Source: Bacillota bacterium
GTDB taxonomy: Bacteria; Bacillota; Clostridia; Lachnospirales; Lachnospiraceae
Reading direction: 5' to 3'
DNA length: 64,000 bases
Assembly (NCBI GenBank): GCA_023413555.1
Contig: JAEZPG010000035.1
Coordinates: 26,639 to 90,638, forward strand
Shown here: one piece after another, positions 16,007 to 24,934 of the stretch
Layout: the number at the start of each line of letters is the position of its first letter
Position numbering within the stretch: position 1 is the stretch's first letter
The notes under the pieces: generated by a model
Told to the model about the DNA's origin: nothing
Databases searched by the model: none
Seen by the model: only the letters and a program-made list of their open reading frames with translations
Made by a program: the position numbers and the translations under genes

Positions 16007-17290
16007 TTACTCGTCTAGTAGCTTTTCAATGCTGACAATCTTAACACAAAGAACAAATAACTCTGTAGCCATAATCAAATCTTCCAGGTTTGGATAGGTT
16101 GGAGCAATACGAATATTACTATCCTTAGGATCCTTTCCATATGGATAAGTCGCACCTGCAGGTGTCATGGTAACTCCAGCTTTCTTAGCTTTTGCAACTA
16201 CTTTTTTTGCACAACCATCTAAGGTATCAAATGCTATAAAATAGCCACCTTTTGGTTTATACCATGTACCAATACCAAGATCCCCAAGTTCTTTATCCAA
16301 AATAGTAAGTACAGCTTCAAACTTTGGCCGAAGAATGGCCGCATGCTTTAGCATATGTACTCTTAATCCATTGCTATCTCCATAAAACCTAACATGACGA
16401 AGTTGATTTACCTTGTCATGACCGATGGTCTGAATCATCAGCTGTTTCTTAATATCTACTAAATTATTAGCTGAGGTTGCAATAGCAGCTACTCCTGAAC
16501 CTGGGAAACTAATCTTTGAGGTAGAACAGAATTTGTATACCATATCAGGATTACCAGCTCTTTGACATTCTCCAATAATCTCAATCAATTGATCTTGATC
16601 GTCATCATACAGATGATGTACGCAGTAGGCATTATCCCAATAGATTCTAAAGTCCTTAGCGGCTGGTTTTAATCTGGCAAATCTTCTTACTGTTTCATCT
16701 GAATAAGTGATCCCTTGTGGATTGGAGTACTTTGGTACACACCAAATACCTTTAATAGCAGGATCATCTTCCACGAGCTTCTCTACCACATCCATATCAG
16801 GGCCTTCTGAAGTCATAGGAACATTAATCATTTCAATACCAAAGTATTCAGTGATGGCAAAATGTCTGTCATAACCCGGCACTGGGCATAGAAATTTAAC
16901 CTTATCTAATTTACACCAAGGCGTATTTCCCATAACCCCGTGTGTCATTGAACGAGAAATGCTATCATACATGATATTTAAACTTGAATTTCCATATATA
17001 AGTAAATTATCAGCTGGAACCTCTATCATATCTCCAATCAATTGTTTTGCTTCAGAAATACCGTCTAATACACCGTAATTTCTGCAATCCATACCATCAT
17101 CACAAATGAGGTCAGACTTGCTGTTTAATACGTCCATCATTCCCATAGAAAGATCTAATTGATCGGCTCCTGGCTTTCCTCTTGACATATCAAGGTTAAG
17201 ACCTCTTGCCTGAAACTGCTTATACTCTATAGACAATTGACTATGTAACTTCTTTAATTCTTCTTTACTGAGATTTGCATACGCTTCCAT
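16007..17290 (-). CDS. Aspartate aminotransferase, type Ic (MocR-like fold)
   Basis: A PLP aminotransferase that interconverts aspartate and oxaloacetate with 2-oxoglutarate. The 427 residues align by eye along their whole length with AspT of Corynebacterium glutamicum: LDMSRGKPGADQLDL near 34, NYGVLDGI near 72, CPVPGYDRHFAITE near 135, SNPQGITYSDETV near 188, the PLP lysine in FCSTSKISFPGSG near 253, and NIRIAPTYPNLEDL near 398. This is the stand-alone form of the catalytic domain also found in MocR regulators, without the DNA-binding part. It is a single gene with its own promoter and terminator. Confidence 0.9.
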   Translation of the reverse strand: MEAYANLSKEELKKLHSQLSIEYKQFQARGLNLDMSRGKPGADQLDLSMGMMDVLNSKSDLICDDGMDCRNYGVLDGISEAKQLIGDMIEVPADNLLIYGNSSLNIMYDSISRSMTHGVMGNTPWCKLDKVKFLCPVPGYDRHFAITEYFGIEMINVPMTSEGPDMDVVEKLVEDDPAIKGIWCVPKYSNPQGITYSDETVRRFARLKPAAKDFRIYWDNAYCVHHLYDDDQDQLIEIIGECQRAGNPDMVYKFCSTSKISFPGSGVAAIATSANNLVDIKKQLMIQTIGHDKVNQLRHVRFYGDSNGLRVHMLKHAAILRPKFEAVLTILDKELGDLGIGTWYKPKGGYFIAFDTLDGCAKKVVAKAKKAGVTMTPAGATYPYGKDPKDSNIRIAPTYPNLEDLIMATELFVLCVKIVSIEKLLDE

Positions 17291-17332
17291 TGATATATCC
17301 TCCCAATTTTTCTCCTCTTTATTATTTCTAGT

Positions 17333-17361
17333 ATTGTATAATACAATTTATAATTATGCAA
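17333..17361 (-). promoter_or_regulatory. Aminotransferase promoter
   Basis: On the minus strand TTGCAT (17361-17356) and TACAAT (17338-17333) are 17 bp apart, about 45 bp before the start codon. Confidence 0.5.
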
Positions 17362-17391
17362 GACAGTTTTTCACATAATAAACAAAAGAAA

Positions 17392-17421
17392 TTGTACTTT
17401 GAAGTAATAATCGGTTATACT
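17392..17421 (+). promoter_or_regulatory. tmcAL promoter
   Basis: TTGTAC (17392-17397) and TATACT (17416-17421) are 18 bp apart. The transcript would begin just before the GGGAGG ribosome site at 17433, leaving a short leader, which supports ATG 17446 over an upstream in-frame ATG at 17356. Confidence 0.5.
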
Positions 17422-17445
17422 TTTTATATATTGGGAGGAAAAGAA

Positions 17446-18720
17446 ATGAAAATAACAGGTCTTATTACAGAATATAATCCATTTCATAATGGTCATAAAT
17501 ATCATATTGAAGAGGCAAAACGTCTCACAGGAGCAGACTATATTGTTGTAGTAATGAGTGGAGATTTTGTGCAACGGGGTGCCCCTGCCTGTATGGATAA
17601 GTATTTAAGGACGCAGATGGCCTTATGCTGCGGAGCAGATATTGTATTAGAACTTCCGGTTCTTTTTGCAACTGCGAGTGCAGAATATTTTGCCTTAGGT
17701 GCCATAAAGATGCTAGACAGTTTAGGATTTGTCGACTCGGTCTGCTTTGGTAGTGAACTTGGAGAACTTGCACCTCTTGATAGAATAACAGAAATACTTC
17801 TTAATGAGCCTGCAAACTATAAAAATACACTGGCTTATCATTTACAGTATGGAGACACTTATCCAGTTGCCCGTAGGAAGGCTCTGTTAAGAGAATTACC
17901 TGATAACGACGAAGCTCTCTATGAGGAAATATTAGCTTCTCCTAATAATATTCTTGGAATGGAGTATATAAAAGCGTTAAAGCTTCTTCACTCTTCCATG
18001 AAGCCATATACCATCAAAAGAAAGATTGCTAATTACCATGATCAGAATCTAAATTCTGAAATAAGCTCAGCAACTTCCATTCGAAATGAACTGTCAAAAA
18101 ACAACCTTCTCTCCCTTAAAGATACTGTCCCAAAACCTGTATTCAAAATACTTGAAGAGAATTATCAAAAGCTTTTTCCTATTGAGACAGATGATTTTTC
18201 ATCCGAATTATACCATAAGCTTTTATATACTACATCTGATTTATTAATGAACTATTTGGATATGAATGAAGATTTATGTCTTAGAATTTGTAAATACATT
18301 AATCAATACCAAACGATATCACAGTTTAGCCAATTGTTGAAATCCAAGAATTACACTATGACTAGAATCAATAGAAGCCTTTGCCACGTCTTACTACAGC
18401 TTATGCAGAATGATTTACATCCAGCTATTTGGCATAAGAATGAGGAACGTTATCTACTTGATAATCGTATATTGCCGCAATATATACGCATTCTTGGATT
18501 AAGAAAAGAAGCCTCCTTTCTATTAAAGAAAAAAAACTTAAAGAATACCCTTCCGCTGGTTACAAAAGTGGCGGACGCCAGAAATATCTTATCACCAGAA
18601 GCTTTTAACATGTTTACTATGGACCTAAAGGCCTCTAGCTTATATCAGCGCAAAATATACGAAAAGTATAGTACTGTAATTGCTGGAGAATATAAGCAGG
18701 GCGTTATCATAATGGAATAG
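17446..18720 (+). CDS. tmcAL: tRNA(Met) cytidine acetate ligase
   Basis: TmcAL (YlbM) activates acetate with ATP and acetylates the wobble cytidine 34 of elongator tRNA-Met. The 424 residues begin with the nucleotidyltransferase motif ITEYNPFHNGHKYHI, followed by VVVMSGDFVQRGAPACMDKYLR and ADIVLELPVLFATASAEYFA, all conserved in the family; the C-terminal half is helical. Start chosen at 17446 because GGGAGG lies just upstream and the family motif begins at residue 4; an ORF extension of 30 residues has no ribosome site. It lies near rsmD, coaD and ylbJ, as in the ylb cluster of Bacillus. Confidence 0.93.
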   Translation: MKITGLITEYNPFHNGHKYHIEEAKRLTGADYIVVVMSGDFVQRGAPACMDKYLRTQMALCCGADIVLELPVLFATASAEYFALGAIKMLDSLGFVDSVCFGSELGELAPLDRITEILLNEPANYKNTLAYHLQYGDTYPVARRKALLRELPDNDEALYEEILASPNNILGMEYIKALKLLHSSMKPYTIKRKIANYHDQNLNSEISSATSIRNELSKNNLLSLKDTVPKPVFKILEENYQKLFPIETDDFSSELYHKLLYTTSDLLMNYLDMNEDLCLRICKYINQYQTISQFSQLLKSKNYTMTRINRSLCHVLLQLMQNDLHPAIWHKNEERYLLDNRILPQYIRILGLRKEASFLLKKKNLKNTLPLVTKVADARNILSPEAFNMFTMDLKASSLYQRKIYEKYSTVIAGEYKQGVIIME

Positions 18721-18759
18721 ACTAAAAGAGATGTGCCTACAAGACACATCTCTTTTAGT
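18721..18759. terminator. Shared hairpin between convergent tmcAL and pepF
   Basis: A perfect 15-bp stem, ACTAAAAGAGATGTG (18721-18735) with CACATCTCTTTTAGT (18745-18759), fills exactly the space between the two stop codons. The CTCTTTTAGT arm supplies T-rich sequence in both directions. Confidence 0.8.
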
Positions 18760-20562
18760 CTATATTAACTCTTCCATTTCATTTAACAAATCTTCAAATA
18801 CTGATAATGCTTGCTCAATTGGTTCTGTTTGTGTCATATCCACACCGGCACCTTTTAATAAATCAATGGGATCTTTTGAACTTCCTCCCTTTAGGAAGTT
18901 AATATAATCTGTTACTGCTTGATGCCCATCCTTGAGTATTCGTTTTGACAAGGCTATCGCTGCAGAATATCCAGTGGCATATTGATATACGTAGAATGGA
19001 GTATAAAAATGAGGAATTCTAGCCCATTCCATATCGATTTCTGAATCTACTACAACCTCAGGACCAAAATATTGTACATTAAGATCATGATAAATCTTAC
19101 TGATAGCTTCTGCCGTTAATGGTTCACCTTCTGCAACCATTTGATGAGTGATTTTCTCAAACTCAGCAAACATGGTTTGCCGGTATAAGGTTGTCCTAAA
19201 CTGCTCCAATTGATAATTAATAAGATATGCCCGTTTCTGTTTATCTAATGTAGTCTTTAACAGATGTTGCATTAATAAAGATTCATTACACGTGGAAGCT
19301 ACCTCTGCAACAAATATCTTATATCCGGCATACAGATACTTCTGGTTTTGATCCGAATAATAGGAATGAATTGCATGACCCATCTCATGACATAGAGTAA
19401 AGGTGTTATTAAGATTATCTTGATAATTTAACAATACATATGGATGCGTTCCGTAAGCACCCCAAGAGTATGCGCCACTACGTTTTCCTTGATTTTCATA
19501 AATGTCAATCCAACCATTGTCATACCCTTCTGCAAGAATTCCTCCATACTCTTCGCCTAAAGGCTTTAATCCTTCTTGAACCATCTTTTTTGCTTCCTCG
19601 AAACTAATTATCATTGACACATCTGAAACCATTGGGACATATAAGTCATACATATGCATTTCAGAAAGACCAAGGCATTTCTTACGGATATTCATATAAC
19701 GATGCAGTAATGGCATCTTATCATGAACGACTGAAATTAGATTATCATAAACTTTTAACGGAATATTACTATTATCTAACTCCATTGCCATACTAGAAGG
19801 ATATTTTCTTGCTTTTGCATAGAAGTTTTCTTGTTTTAGATTGGCTGTGTAAAGTGAAGCTAACGTGTTTTTATACGCAATAAATGGGGCATACATTGCC
19901 ACAAATGCTTCTTTACGAACTCTGCGATCCTTACTTTGTAAAAAACTCGTATATCGGCCGTGAGTTAGTTGTACTTTTTCTTGATTTTCATTTAATATTT
20001 CAGAAAACTGAATGTCAGCATTGTTAAACATGGAGAAAATGTTAGAAGGACCTTCCGCCACTTCTCCTATGGCAGCTAGGAGCTTCTCCTCTGCTTCAGA
20101 TAAAATATGAGGTTTTTTTCTAAAAAGATTATCTAAATATCTTCTATAGAATTGCAAAGAAATACATTCTTCATATAATTTTTCAACTTCTCCATCAGAT
20201 AATTTCAAAACTTCAGAGTTAAAAAATGAAGTTGCACTTTCCAATTTTACAGCTAGATTGGAAGCTCTGTCGCTTAATCTCTGATATGTGGCATTAGTAG
20301 TATCCTCATGATATCTCTGATTGGAATATACAATTAGTCGCTCCATAAGAAGCATTGCATCATCTTTTAAAGATAAGAAATTAAATAGTTGATTAGCGGA
20401 TTCCGTTACTTTACCTTCATAAGAAGCTAACTTCGGAATAAAACCTTCCACTTTATTGTATTCTTCATCCCACTTTTCTTCACTACTATATAAATCCTCT
20501 ATCGCCCATTTATCCTTTGAATCTATCTCATCTCTTCTTTTCAACCTGCTTGTATCATTCAT
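18760..20562 (-). CDS. pepF: Oligoendopeptidase F (M3B)
   Basis: A cytoplasmic zinc metallopeptidase that cleaves short peptides. The 600 residues are the usual length; the zinc helix TLCHEMGHAIHSYYSDQN lies near residue 380 (HExxH) and the third ligand region VAEVASTCNESLLMQHLL is about 28 residues on. The N-terminal half is the helical substrate channel (PDELYSS-like start KWAIEDLYSSEEKWDEE). ATG 20562 is preceded by AAAGGATG; a start 10 codons upstream has no ribosome site. It is a single gene ending in a hairpin shared with tmcAL. Confidence 0.95.
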   Translation of the reverse strand: MNDTSRLKRRDEIDSKDKWAIEDLYSSEEKWDEEYNKVEGFIPKLASYEGKVTESANQLFNFLSLKDDAMLLMERLIVYSNQRYHEDTTNATYQRLSDRASNLAVKLESATSFFNSEVLKLSDGEVEKLYEECISLQFYRRYLDNLFRKKPHILSEAEEKLLAAIGEVAEGPSNIFSMFNNADIQFSEILNENQEKVQLTHGRYTSFLQSKDRRVRKEAFVAMYAPFIAYKNTLASLYTANLKQENFYAKARKYPSSMAMELDNSNIPLKVYDNLISVVHDKMPLLHRYMNIRKKCLGLSEMHMYDLYVPMVSDVSMIISFEEAKKMVQEGLKPLGEEYGGILAEGYDNGWIDIYENQGKRSGAYSWGAYGTHPYVLLNYQDNLNNTFTLCHEMGHAIHSYYSDQNQKYLYAGYKIFVAEVASTCNESLLMQHLLKTTLDKQKRAYLINYQLEQFRTTLYRQTMFAEFEKITHQMVAEGEPLTAEAISKIYHDLNVQYFGPEVVVDSEIDMEWARIPHFYTPFYVYQYATGYSAAIALSKRILKDGHQAVTDYINFLKGGSSKDPIDLLKGAGVDMTQTEPIEQALSVFEDLLNEMEELI

Positions 20563-20628
20563 AGCCTCATCCTTTCTACCATTATAATTCATCTCAAAGG
20601 ATAGTATACCACATGTTGAAAGAATTAA

Positions 20629-21363
20629 CTATCTTACTACTTTTTCTGTAATGCCACATACAAATCCATCAATATAATCTAAGAAAACCTGTCGTATTTG
20701 AATTCTCTTATTCTCACTAATAGGCAAAGACTCTCCATTTGACAGATGTAATTTGCTATATTCATATTGTGATATATGATAACTATTTACCAAATAGGAC
20801 TTATGGATTCTCATAAATCCACAATTCTTCTGAGCAATATACTTCTCAACCAAATCAAGTCTATCATAGTAGGAATGTGTCTCATTTACGGTTACAACAT
20901 CGATCATACGCCTACTACTTTCAAAATAAATAATATCATCTATGGCGATTTTATGTATAATATTTTCTTTTTTATAAAAGAAGTACTTATTGTTCTTGTT
21001 AATCCTTTCAATGACTTGCTGAATACAATTTTTAAATACATTCCAGTCTAACGGTTTTTTAATAAACCGAAAAGCCTCTACTTCAAATGCATCATAAAAA
21101 TAACAGTCGATTCCGGATATGAAGATAATATCAGATTGTACCCCGAGATTTCTCAATTCTTTTGCTATCATAATTCCATTGTTCTTTTTTAGCATATTGC
21201 CAATTATAAAGATATCATACGAATGTCCTTCCCTTATTAAATCTAACAATCTTTCACCAGTTGTTACCACCTGAAACGTGATAAAAGAAGTACTGGCATG
21301 AAAAAAGTATTCCATCTGAGCTGCTATTCTTTTGTCATCATCGCACAAAACTACATTGTACAT
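20629..21363 (-). CDS. LytTR-family response regulator with degenerate receiver
   Basis: The 244 residues comprise a receiver domain (1-120) and a LytTR DNA-binding domain (about 140-240: IHKIAIDDIIYFESSRR, FMRIHKSYLVNSYHI). The acidic pair is present (VLCDDDKR) and so is the conserved lysine (RFIKKPLD). The phosphoacceptor position, normally the D of FLDIEMP, reads IIGNMLK: glycine stands where aspartate should be. It probably works without phosphorylation or by another signal. No sensor kinase is adjacent. LytTR regulators bind direct repeats, but no target site was identified. Confidence 0.85.
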   Translation of the reverse strand: MYNVVLCDDDKRIAAQMEYFFHASTSFITFQVVTTGERLLDLIREGHSYDIFIIGNMLKKNNGIMIAKELRNLGVQSDIIFISGIDCYFYDAFEVEAFRFIKKPLDWNVFKNCIQQVIERINKNNKYFFYKKENIIHKIAIDDIIYFESSRRMIDVVTVNETHSYYDRLDLVEKYIAQKNCGFMRIHKSYLVNSYHISQYEYSKLHLSNGESLPISENKRIQIRQVFLDYIDGFVCGITEKVVR

Positions 21364-21596
21364 AGGTATCCCCCTTCTTAATGTCCCTCATGATTTCCTA
21401 CACAAAATGTGATAATGTTATTTGCAAATCATATATGGTAATTATTTACTTTTACATTTAAATTATACGTGATTTATTTTTATTAAGCAATACATTTTTT
21501 TACATTGGCCTGTAGAACCTTCTACCCATATGAATAAACCATGACAGGTTGCAATAAAATATACCAAGTGTCAATTATATTGTTTAAAGGAGAGTT

Positions 21597-22616
21597 ATGC
21601 AGAAGAAAAAACCTTCCTTATCCATTCGTTTCTTTGTATCCATCGCCACCATTATTTTAATGCTTATTCTATTGATTTTCCCTAAAGCCTCTATAAAAGG
21701 GGCTGAAAATGGAATTCTTCTGTGGTTTAATGTAATTGTTCCTACCTTACTTCCATTTATTATTGTTTCCAATCTCATTATTAATCTCAAATTAACCACA
21801 TTGATTGCGAAAATGTTCTATCCTGTTTTACATAAAATATTTGCTGTTACAAAAAACGGTTGCTATGTCATCATTATTGGTTTACTCACTGGATTTCCAG
21901 TTGGTGCAAAGGCGTGTTCAGATCTGGTAAATAGTAAAATGCTTTCCAAACAAGAAGGACAATATTTACTGACATTTTGTAATAACGCTAGTCCTATGTT
22001 TATTATTAGTTATATCTCAATCCTTACGTTAAAACTTTCTAGAGATAGGTATAAATTCTTAGGTATCATCTATATCAGTGCTATACTAACAGCTTTGTTG
22101 TACCGCATTATTCATCATATTCAAAACAATAGCTTTTCTAGTTCGGATACTATATCAGTACCAGGAAGAAATACTCTTAATACTGTTGATTCTAAAAGAA
22201 ATGATGTCTCTTCCAACACTCCTAAACGAATCACCTTTGCAATCGTAGATAGTGCAATTATGGATGGCTTTGATGTGATTACAAAAGTAGGAGGCTACAT
22301 AGTACTCTTCTCTATCTTATCTAATGTAATACTAAGTAGCATGAAAATGACATCCCTCTTCAGATTACTATCTGTAGGGGTTTTGGAGATTACCAATGGA
22401 ATAAACGTGGTTGGTACTTCCTCTATCCCCCTTGCAACAAAAATAGCCCTGATTCTTCCTATTACAGCTTTTGGTGGAATTTCTAGCATTGCTCAAACCA
22501 AAAGTGTTATAGATCAATCAGGACTATCTATACGCAACTACATACTTTATAAAATACTTAATGCTATGATAACTTTTTTGATAACTTTTTTCTTTATTGA
22601 ACTATGTAAGTTCTAA
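21597..22616 (+). CDS. ylbJ: Sporulation membrane protein YlbJ/SpoVV
   Basis: A 339-residue integral membrane protein with about eight hydrophobic segments and two nucleoside-recognition (Gate-like) repeats. The segment GLLTGFPVGAKACSDLV near residue 98 with FCNNASPMFIISYI near 130 is the family signature. In Bacillus subtilis the protein (SpoVV) moves dipicolinic acid out of the mother cell during spore maturation. The ATG follows AAAGGAG. A mother-cell sigma-E promoter is expected but I could not find a convincing one. The gene converges on the coiled-coil gene with only 7 bp between and no terminator. Confidence 0.88.
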   Translation: MQKKKPSLSIRFFVSIATIILMLILLIFPKASIKGAENGILLWFNVIVPTLLPFIIVSNLIINLKLTTLIAKMFYPVLHKIFAVTKNGCYVIIIGLLTGFPVGAKACSDLVNSKMLSKQEGQYLLTFCNNASPMFIISYISILTLKLSRDRYKFLGIIYISAILTALLYRIIHHIQNNSFSSSDTISVPGRNTLNTVDSKRNDVSSNTPKRITFAIVDSAIMDGFDVITKVGGYIVLFSILSNVILSSMKMTSLFRLLSVGVLEITNGINVVGTSSIPLATKIALILPITAFGGISSIAQTKSVIDQSGLSIRNYILYKILNAMITFLITFFFIELCKF

Positions 22617-22623
22617 GAAATTA

Positions 22624-23271
22624 CTAATCAATATGATTTAAAAATGCATCTCCATCTAATTCAAACTCAGTTTCTTCTTCAGACTGACCTTCTTTCATCT
22701 CCGCTGTAACTGTAGTAGAAGGACCATAGAGTTGGTCAGTTATTTCTTTCTTATTGCTTCTCACGGTACTCAGATTATCCTCTAAAGAAGATAATAAGCC
22801 ATTACTACGAGACTTTAATATTTCAAAGGCATCAGACAATACTTTTTCAGTAGTATTTAGCATGTCCTCAGTGTAAGATAACGCACCGGAACGTATCTGA
22901 TTAGCATCTGCGTTGGCACTACTAAGAATCTGTCTTGCTTCATTATTGGCCTGCTCTAACACTTGGTTAGCCTGAGCATATGCCTGTTGCATAATCTCAT
23001 GCTCACTAATAAGATTTTTTGTCTTTTCCTGTGCATCTGCTAGCATAGTAGCAGCCTTATCTTCAGCATCCGCAATAATAGCATCCCTATTGGAAATGAT
23101 TTTTTGATATCGTTTAATCTCATCTGGCGTACGTAACCGTAACTCATCAAGCAAATCATACAATTGATCCTTTGGTACCACTACCTTCGTAGAAGATAAC
23201 GGAGACATCTTGCAGCTTTCTACAAATTCATAAATATCTTCGATTAGTTGTTCAATTCTGCTAAGTCCCAT
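22624..23271 (-). CDS. Coiled-coil protein of the coaD operon
   Basis: A 215-residue soluble protein, largely helical. Residues 55-165 are rich in Ala, Gln, Glu and Asn in heptads (NRDAIIADAEDKAATMLADA, AYAQANQVLEQANNEARQIL), indicating a long coiled coil, and the last 30 residues are acidic. The N-terminus (LSRIEQLIEDIYEFVESCK) and the overall form recall DivIVA-like and V-type ATPase subunit H/E-like proteins; many databases call such clostridial proteins ATPase on that basis, but no nucleotide-binding motif is present. It is the last gene of rsmD-coaD-this. The function is unknown; a scaffold role is inference. Confidence 0.75.
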   Translation of the reverse strand: MGLSRIEQLIEDIYEFVESCKMSPLSSTKVVVPKDQLYDLLDELRLRTPDEIKRYQKIISNRDAIIADAEDKAATMLADAQEKTKNLISEHEIMQQAYAQANQVLEQANNEARQILSSANADANQIRSGALSYTEDMLNTTEKVLSDAFEILKSRSNGLLSSLEDNLSTVRSNKKEITDQLYGPSTTVTAEMKEGQSEEETEFELDGDAFLNHID

Positions 23272-23322
23272 AAAAACACTCCTATCTTGTTCATTTTATC
23301 CTACAAATTTCTTCCTACTAAT

Positions 23323-23808
23323 TCATTTAAATTCCCTATACTTTGCATAAATGCTAGGGATAATCTCCCTAGGGACAAAATTGGAAATATCGCCATTATA
23401 GCTAGCTATTTCCCTAACAATACTTGAGCTTAAATACGAGTATTCCAAGCTTGTCGTCAAAAAAACAGTATCTATCTCAGGGTTCATTTTATGATTGGTC
23501 TGAGCAATCTGAAGTTCATATTCAAAATCAGAAACCGCTCTAAGTCCTCTAACTATTGTAGAAGCCTTCCTCTTCGTAGCAAAGTCAATTAGTAATCCAT
23601 CAAAAGATTCTACTGATATATTACGCATATTCTTTATAACTTGCCTAATCAAATCAACTCTTTCATCTGCTGAAAAAAGTGGTTTTTTTACGCTATTGTT
23701 AAGAACGGCTATAATTAGAAGATCAAACATCTTAGATGACCGCAAGATAATATCCAAATGTCCAAATGTAACAGGGTCAAAACTCCCTGGATATATCCCT
23801 ATTCTCAT
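23323..23808 (-). CDS. coaD: Phosphopantetheine adenylyltransferase
   Basis: It transfers AMP from ATP to 4'-phosphopantetheine, the next-to-last step of coenzyme A synthesis. The 161 residues open with the nucleotidyltransferase motif IYPGSFDPVTFGHLDII, with TxGH-type histidine in FGH. The second motif SYLSSSIVREIASYNGD lies near residue 127, and VRGLRAVSDFEYELQIAQTN near 88 is diagnostic of CoaD. It follows rsmD by 9 bp, a pairing conserved from Bacillus to Clostridium. Confidence 0.97.
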   Translation of the reverse strand: MRIGIYPGSFDPVTFGHLDIILRSSKMFDLLIIAVLNNSVKKPLFSADERVDLIRQVIKNMRNISVESFDGLLIDFATKRKASTIVRGLRAVSDFEYELQIAQTNHKMNPEIDTVFLTTSLEYSYLSSSIVREIASYNGDISNFVPREIIPSIYAKYREFK

Positions 23809-23817
23809 ACTAACCTC

Positions 23818-24387
23818 CTATAAAGTATTCTTGATACTCTTACGTACAAATATATGCTTGTTTGTTTTATAGCATTTCTCTTTAGTCAGATCGAATCCAT
23901 ACTTATTTAAATAGGAAAAATCAGTATCTAGATTTGCTTCTACAATAATCAAAGTATCCTCTGTAAGGATACTGACGTTGCCAAGTTCAGCTAAAATTCT
24001 TTTCTCATATTCGAATCCATATGGTGGATCCATAAAAATAAAATCAAAAAAAGTTCCCATTCTATTCAATTTTTGTATAGCTTCTATACAGTCCATCTGC
24101 ATAATCTGGCTTTGATCTTCCATATGGCAAGCCTTTAAATTGGATTTTATACAGTTAATAGCAAACCTATTGTTTTCAACAAACACGGCGCTTTTTGCAC
24201 CACGACTTAGAGCTTCGATACCAATAGCTCCACTTCCAGCAAATAAATCTAGAAAATTTGAATCATACAATTGATTCTGCAACATATTAAAAAGTGTCTC
24301 TTTAATACGATCTGTTGTGGGCCTTGTTAAAAGACCTTCTACCGTCTTAAGCTGTGTTCTTCTGGCTTTTCCTGCAATTACTCTCAT
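23818..24387 (-). CDS. rsmD: 16S rRNA (guanine-966-N2)-methyltransferase
   Basis: It methylates G966 of 16S rRNA using S-adenosylmethionine. Of 189 residues, FLDLFAGSGAIGIEALSRGA near residue 42 is the SAM-binding glycine loop and FIFMDPPYGFEYE near 117 is the catalytic DPPY motif of amino-methyltransferases. The opening MRVIAGKARRTQLKT and TRPTTDRIKETLFNML are typical of RsmD. It is the first gene of the rsmD-coaD operon on the minus strand. Confidence 0.96.
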   Translation of the reverse strand: MRVIAGKARRTQLKTVEGLLTRPTTDRIKETLFNMLQNQLYDSNFLDLFAGSGAIGIEALSRGAKSAVFVENNRFAINCIKSNLKACHMEDQSQIMQMDCIEAIQKLNRMGTFFDFIFMDPPYGFEYEKRILAELGNVSILTEDTLIIVEANLDTDFSYLNKYGFDLTKEKCYKTNKHIFVRKSIKNTL

Positions 24388-24463
24388 AAGCCCGTCCTTA
24401 TTATATATTAAATATAACTATCATAAATAGTCTATCTCATAATCTTCTATAATTCAATAGAAA

Positions 24464-24496
24464 ATAAAAAAATATGTAAGGAGCCACTTAGGCTCC
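24464..24496 (-). terminator. Terminator after the SASP gene
   Basis: GGAGCC (24480-24485) and GGCTCC (24491-24496) form a short GC stem with a five-base loop. On the minus strand a T-rich tract follows after about six bases. Confidence 0.5.
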
Positions 24497-24571
24497 CCTA
24501 GATCATTATCTATTTCGCTTTTTGTGTTGTAACAATCTTTCATGAGATTAAGTCGTAAAGCTAATATATGG

Positions 24572-24772
24572 TTATTTTCCTGCCATTCGCTTCTCTTGCT
24601 CGGCTATCATTTTCTTCACCATATATCCACCTACACTTCCGTTTTGGTAGGAAGTTAAGTCTCCATTATAGCCATGCTTTAATGGTACTCCTAATTCAGA
24701 AGCAACTTCGTATTTAAAACGATCCATTGCTTCTTTGGCCTCCGGTACCTCTACTCTGTTTCGACTAGACAT
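24572..24772 (-). CDS. Small acid-soluble spore protein, alpha/beta type
   Basis: A 66-residue protein that coats and protects DNA in dormant spores. It has the two conserved SASP segments: AKEAMDRFKYEVASELGVPL (residues 12-31), which includes the germination protease region around KYEVASELG, and NGSVGGYMVKKMIAEQEKRM (residues 45-64). GGAGGG precedes the ATG. Family members are made in the forespore under sigma-G; no clear sigma-G promoter could be read. A 10-bp inverted repeat, ATTTTGAAAC (24793-24802) and GTTTCAAAAT (24840-24849), flanks the promoter region. Confidence 0.95.
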   Translation of the reverse strand: MSSRNRVEVPEAKEAMDRFKYEVASELGVPLKHGYNGDLTSYQNGSVGGYMVKKMIAEQEKRMAGK

Positions 24773-24934
24773 GAAATCAGCCCTCCGTTCATATTTTGAA
24801 ACTGTTTTATTTTTAGATCTTTATAAAATTTAAAAATACGTTTCAAAATAATAAGGTATTGGTTTGTTGTTACAATACTAGTATGTGTAATGGTACTCGA
24901 TTTACACTAACAGTTATTGGTTAGGGTTCCATAA

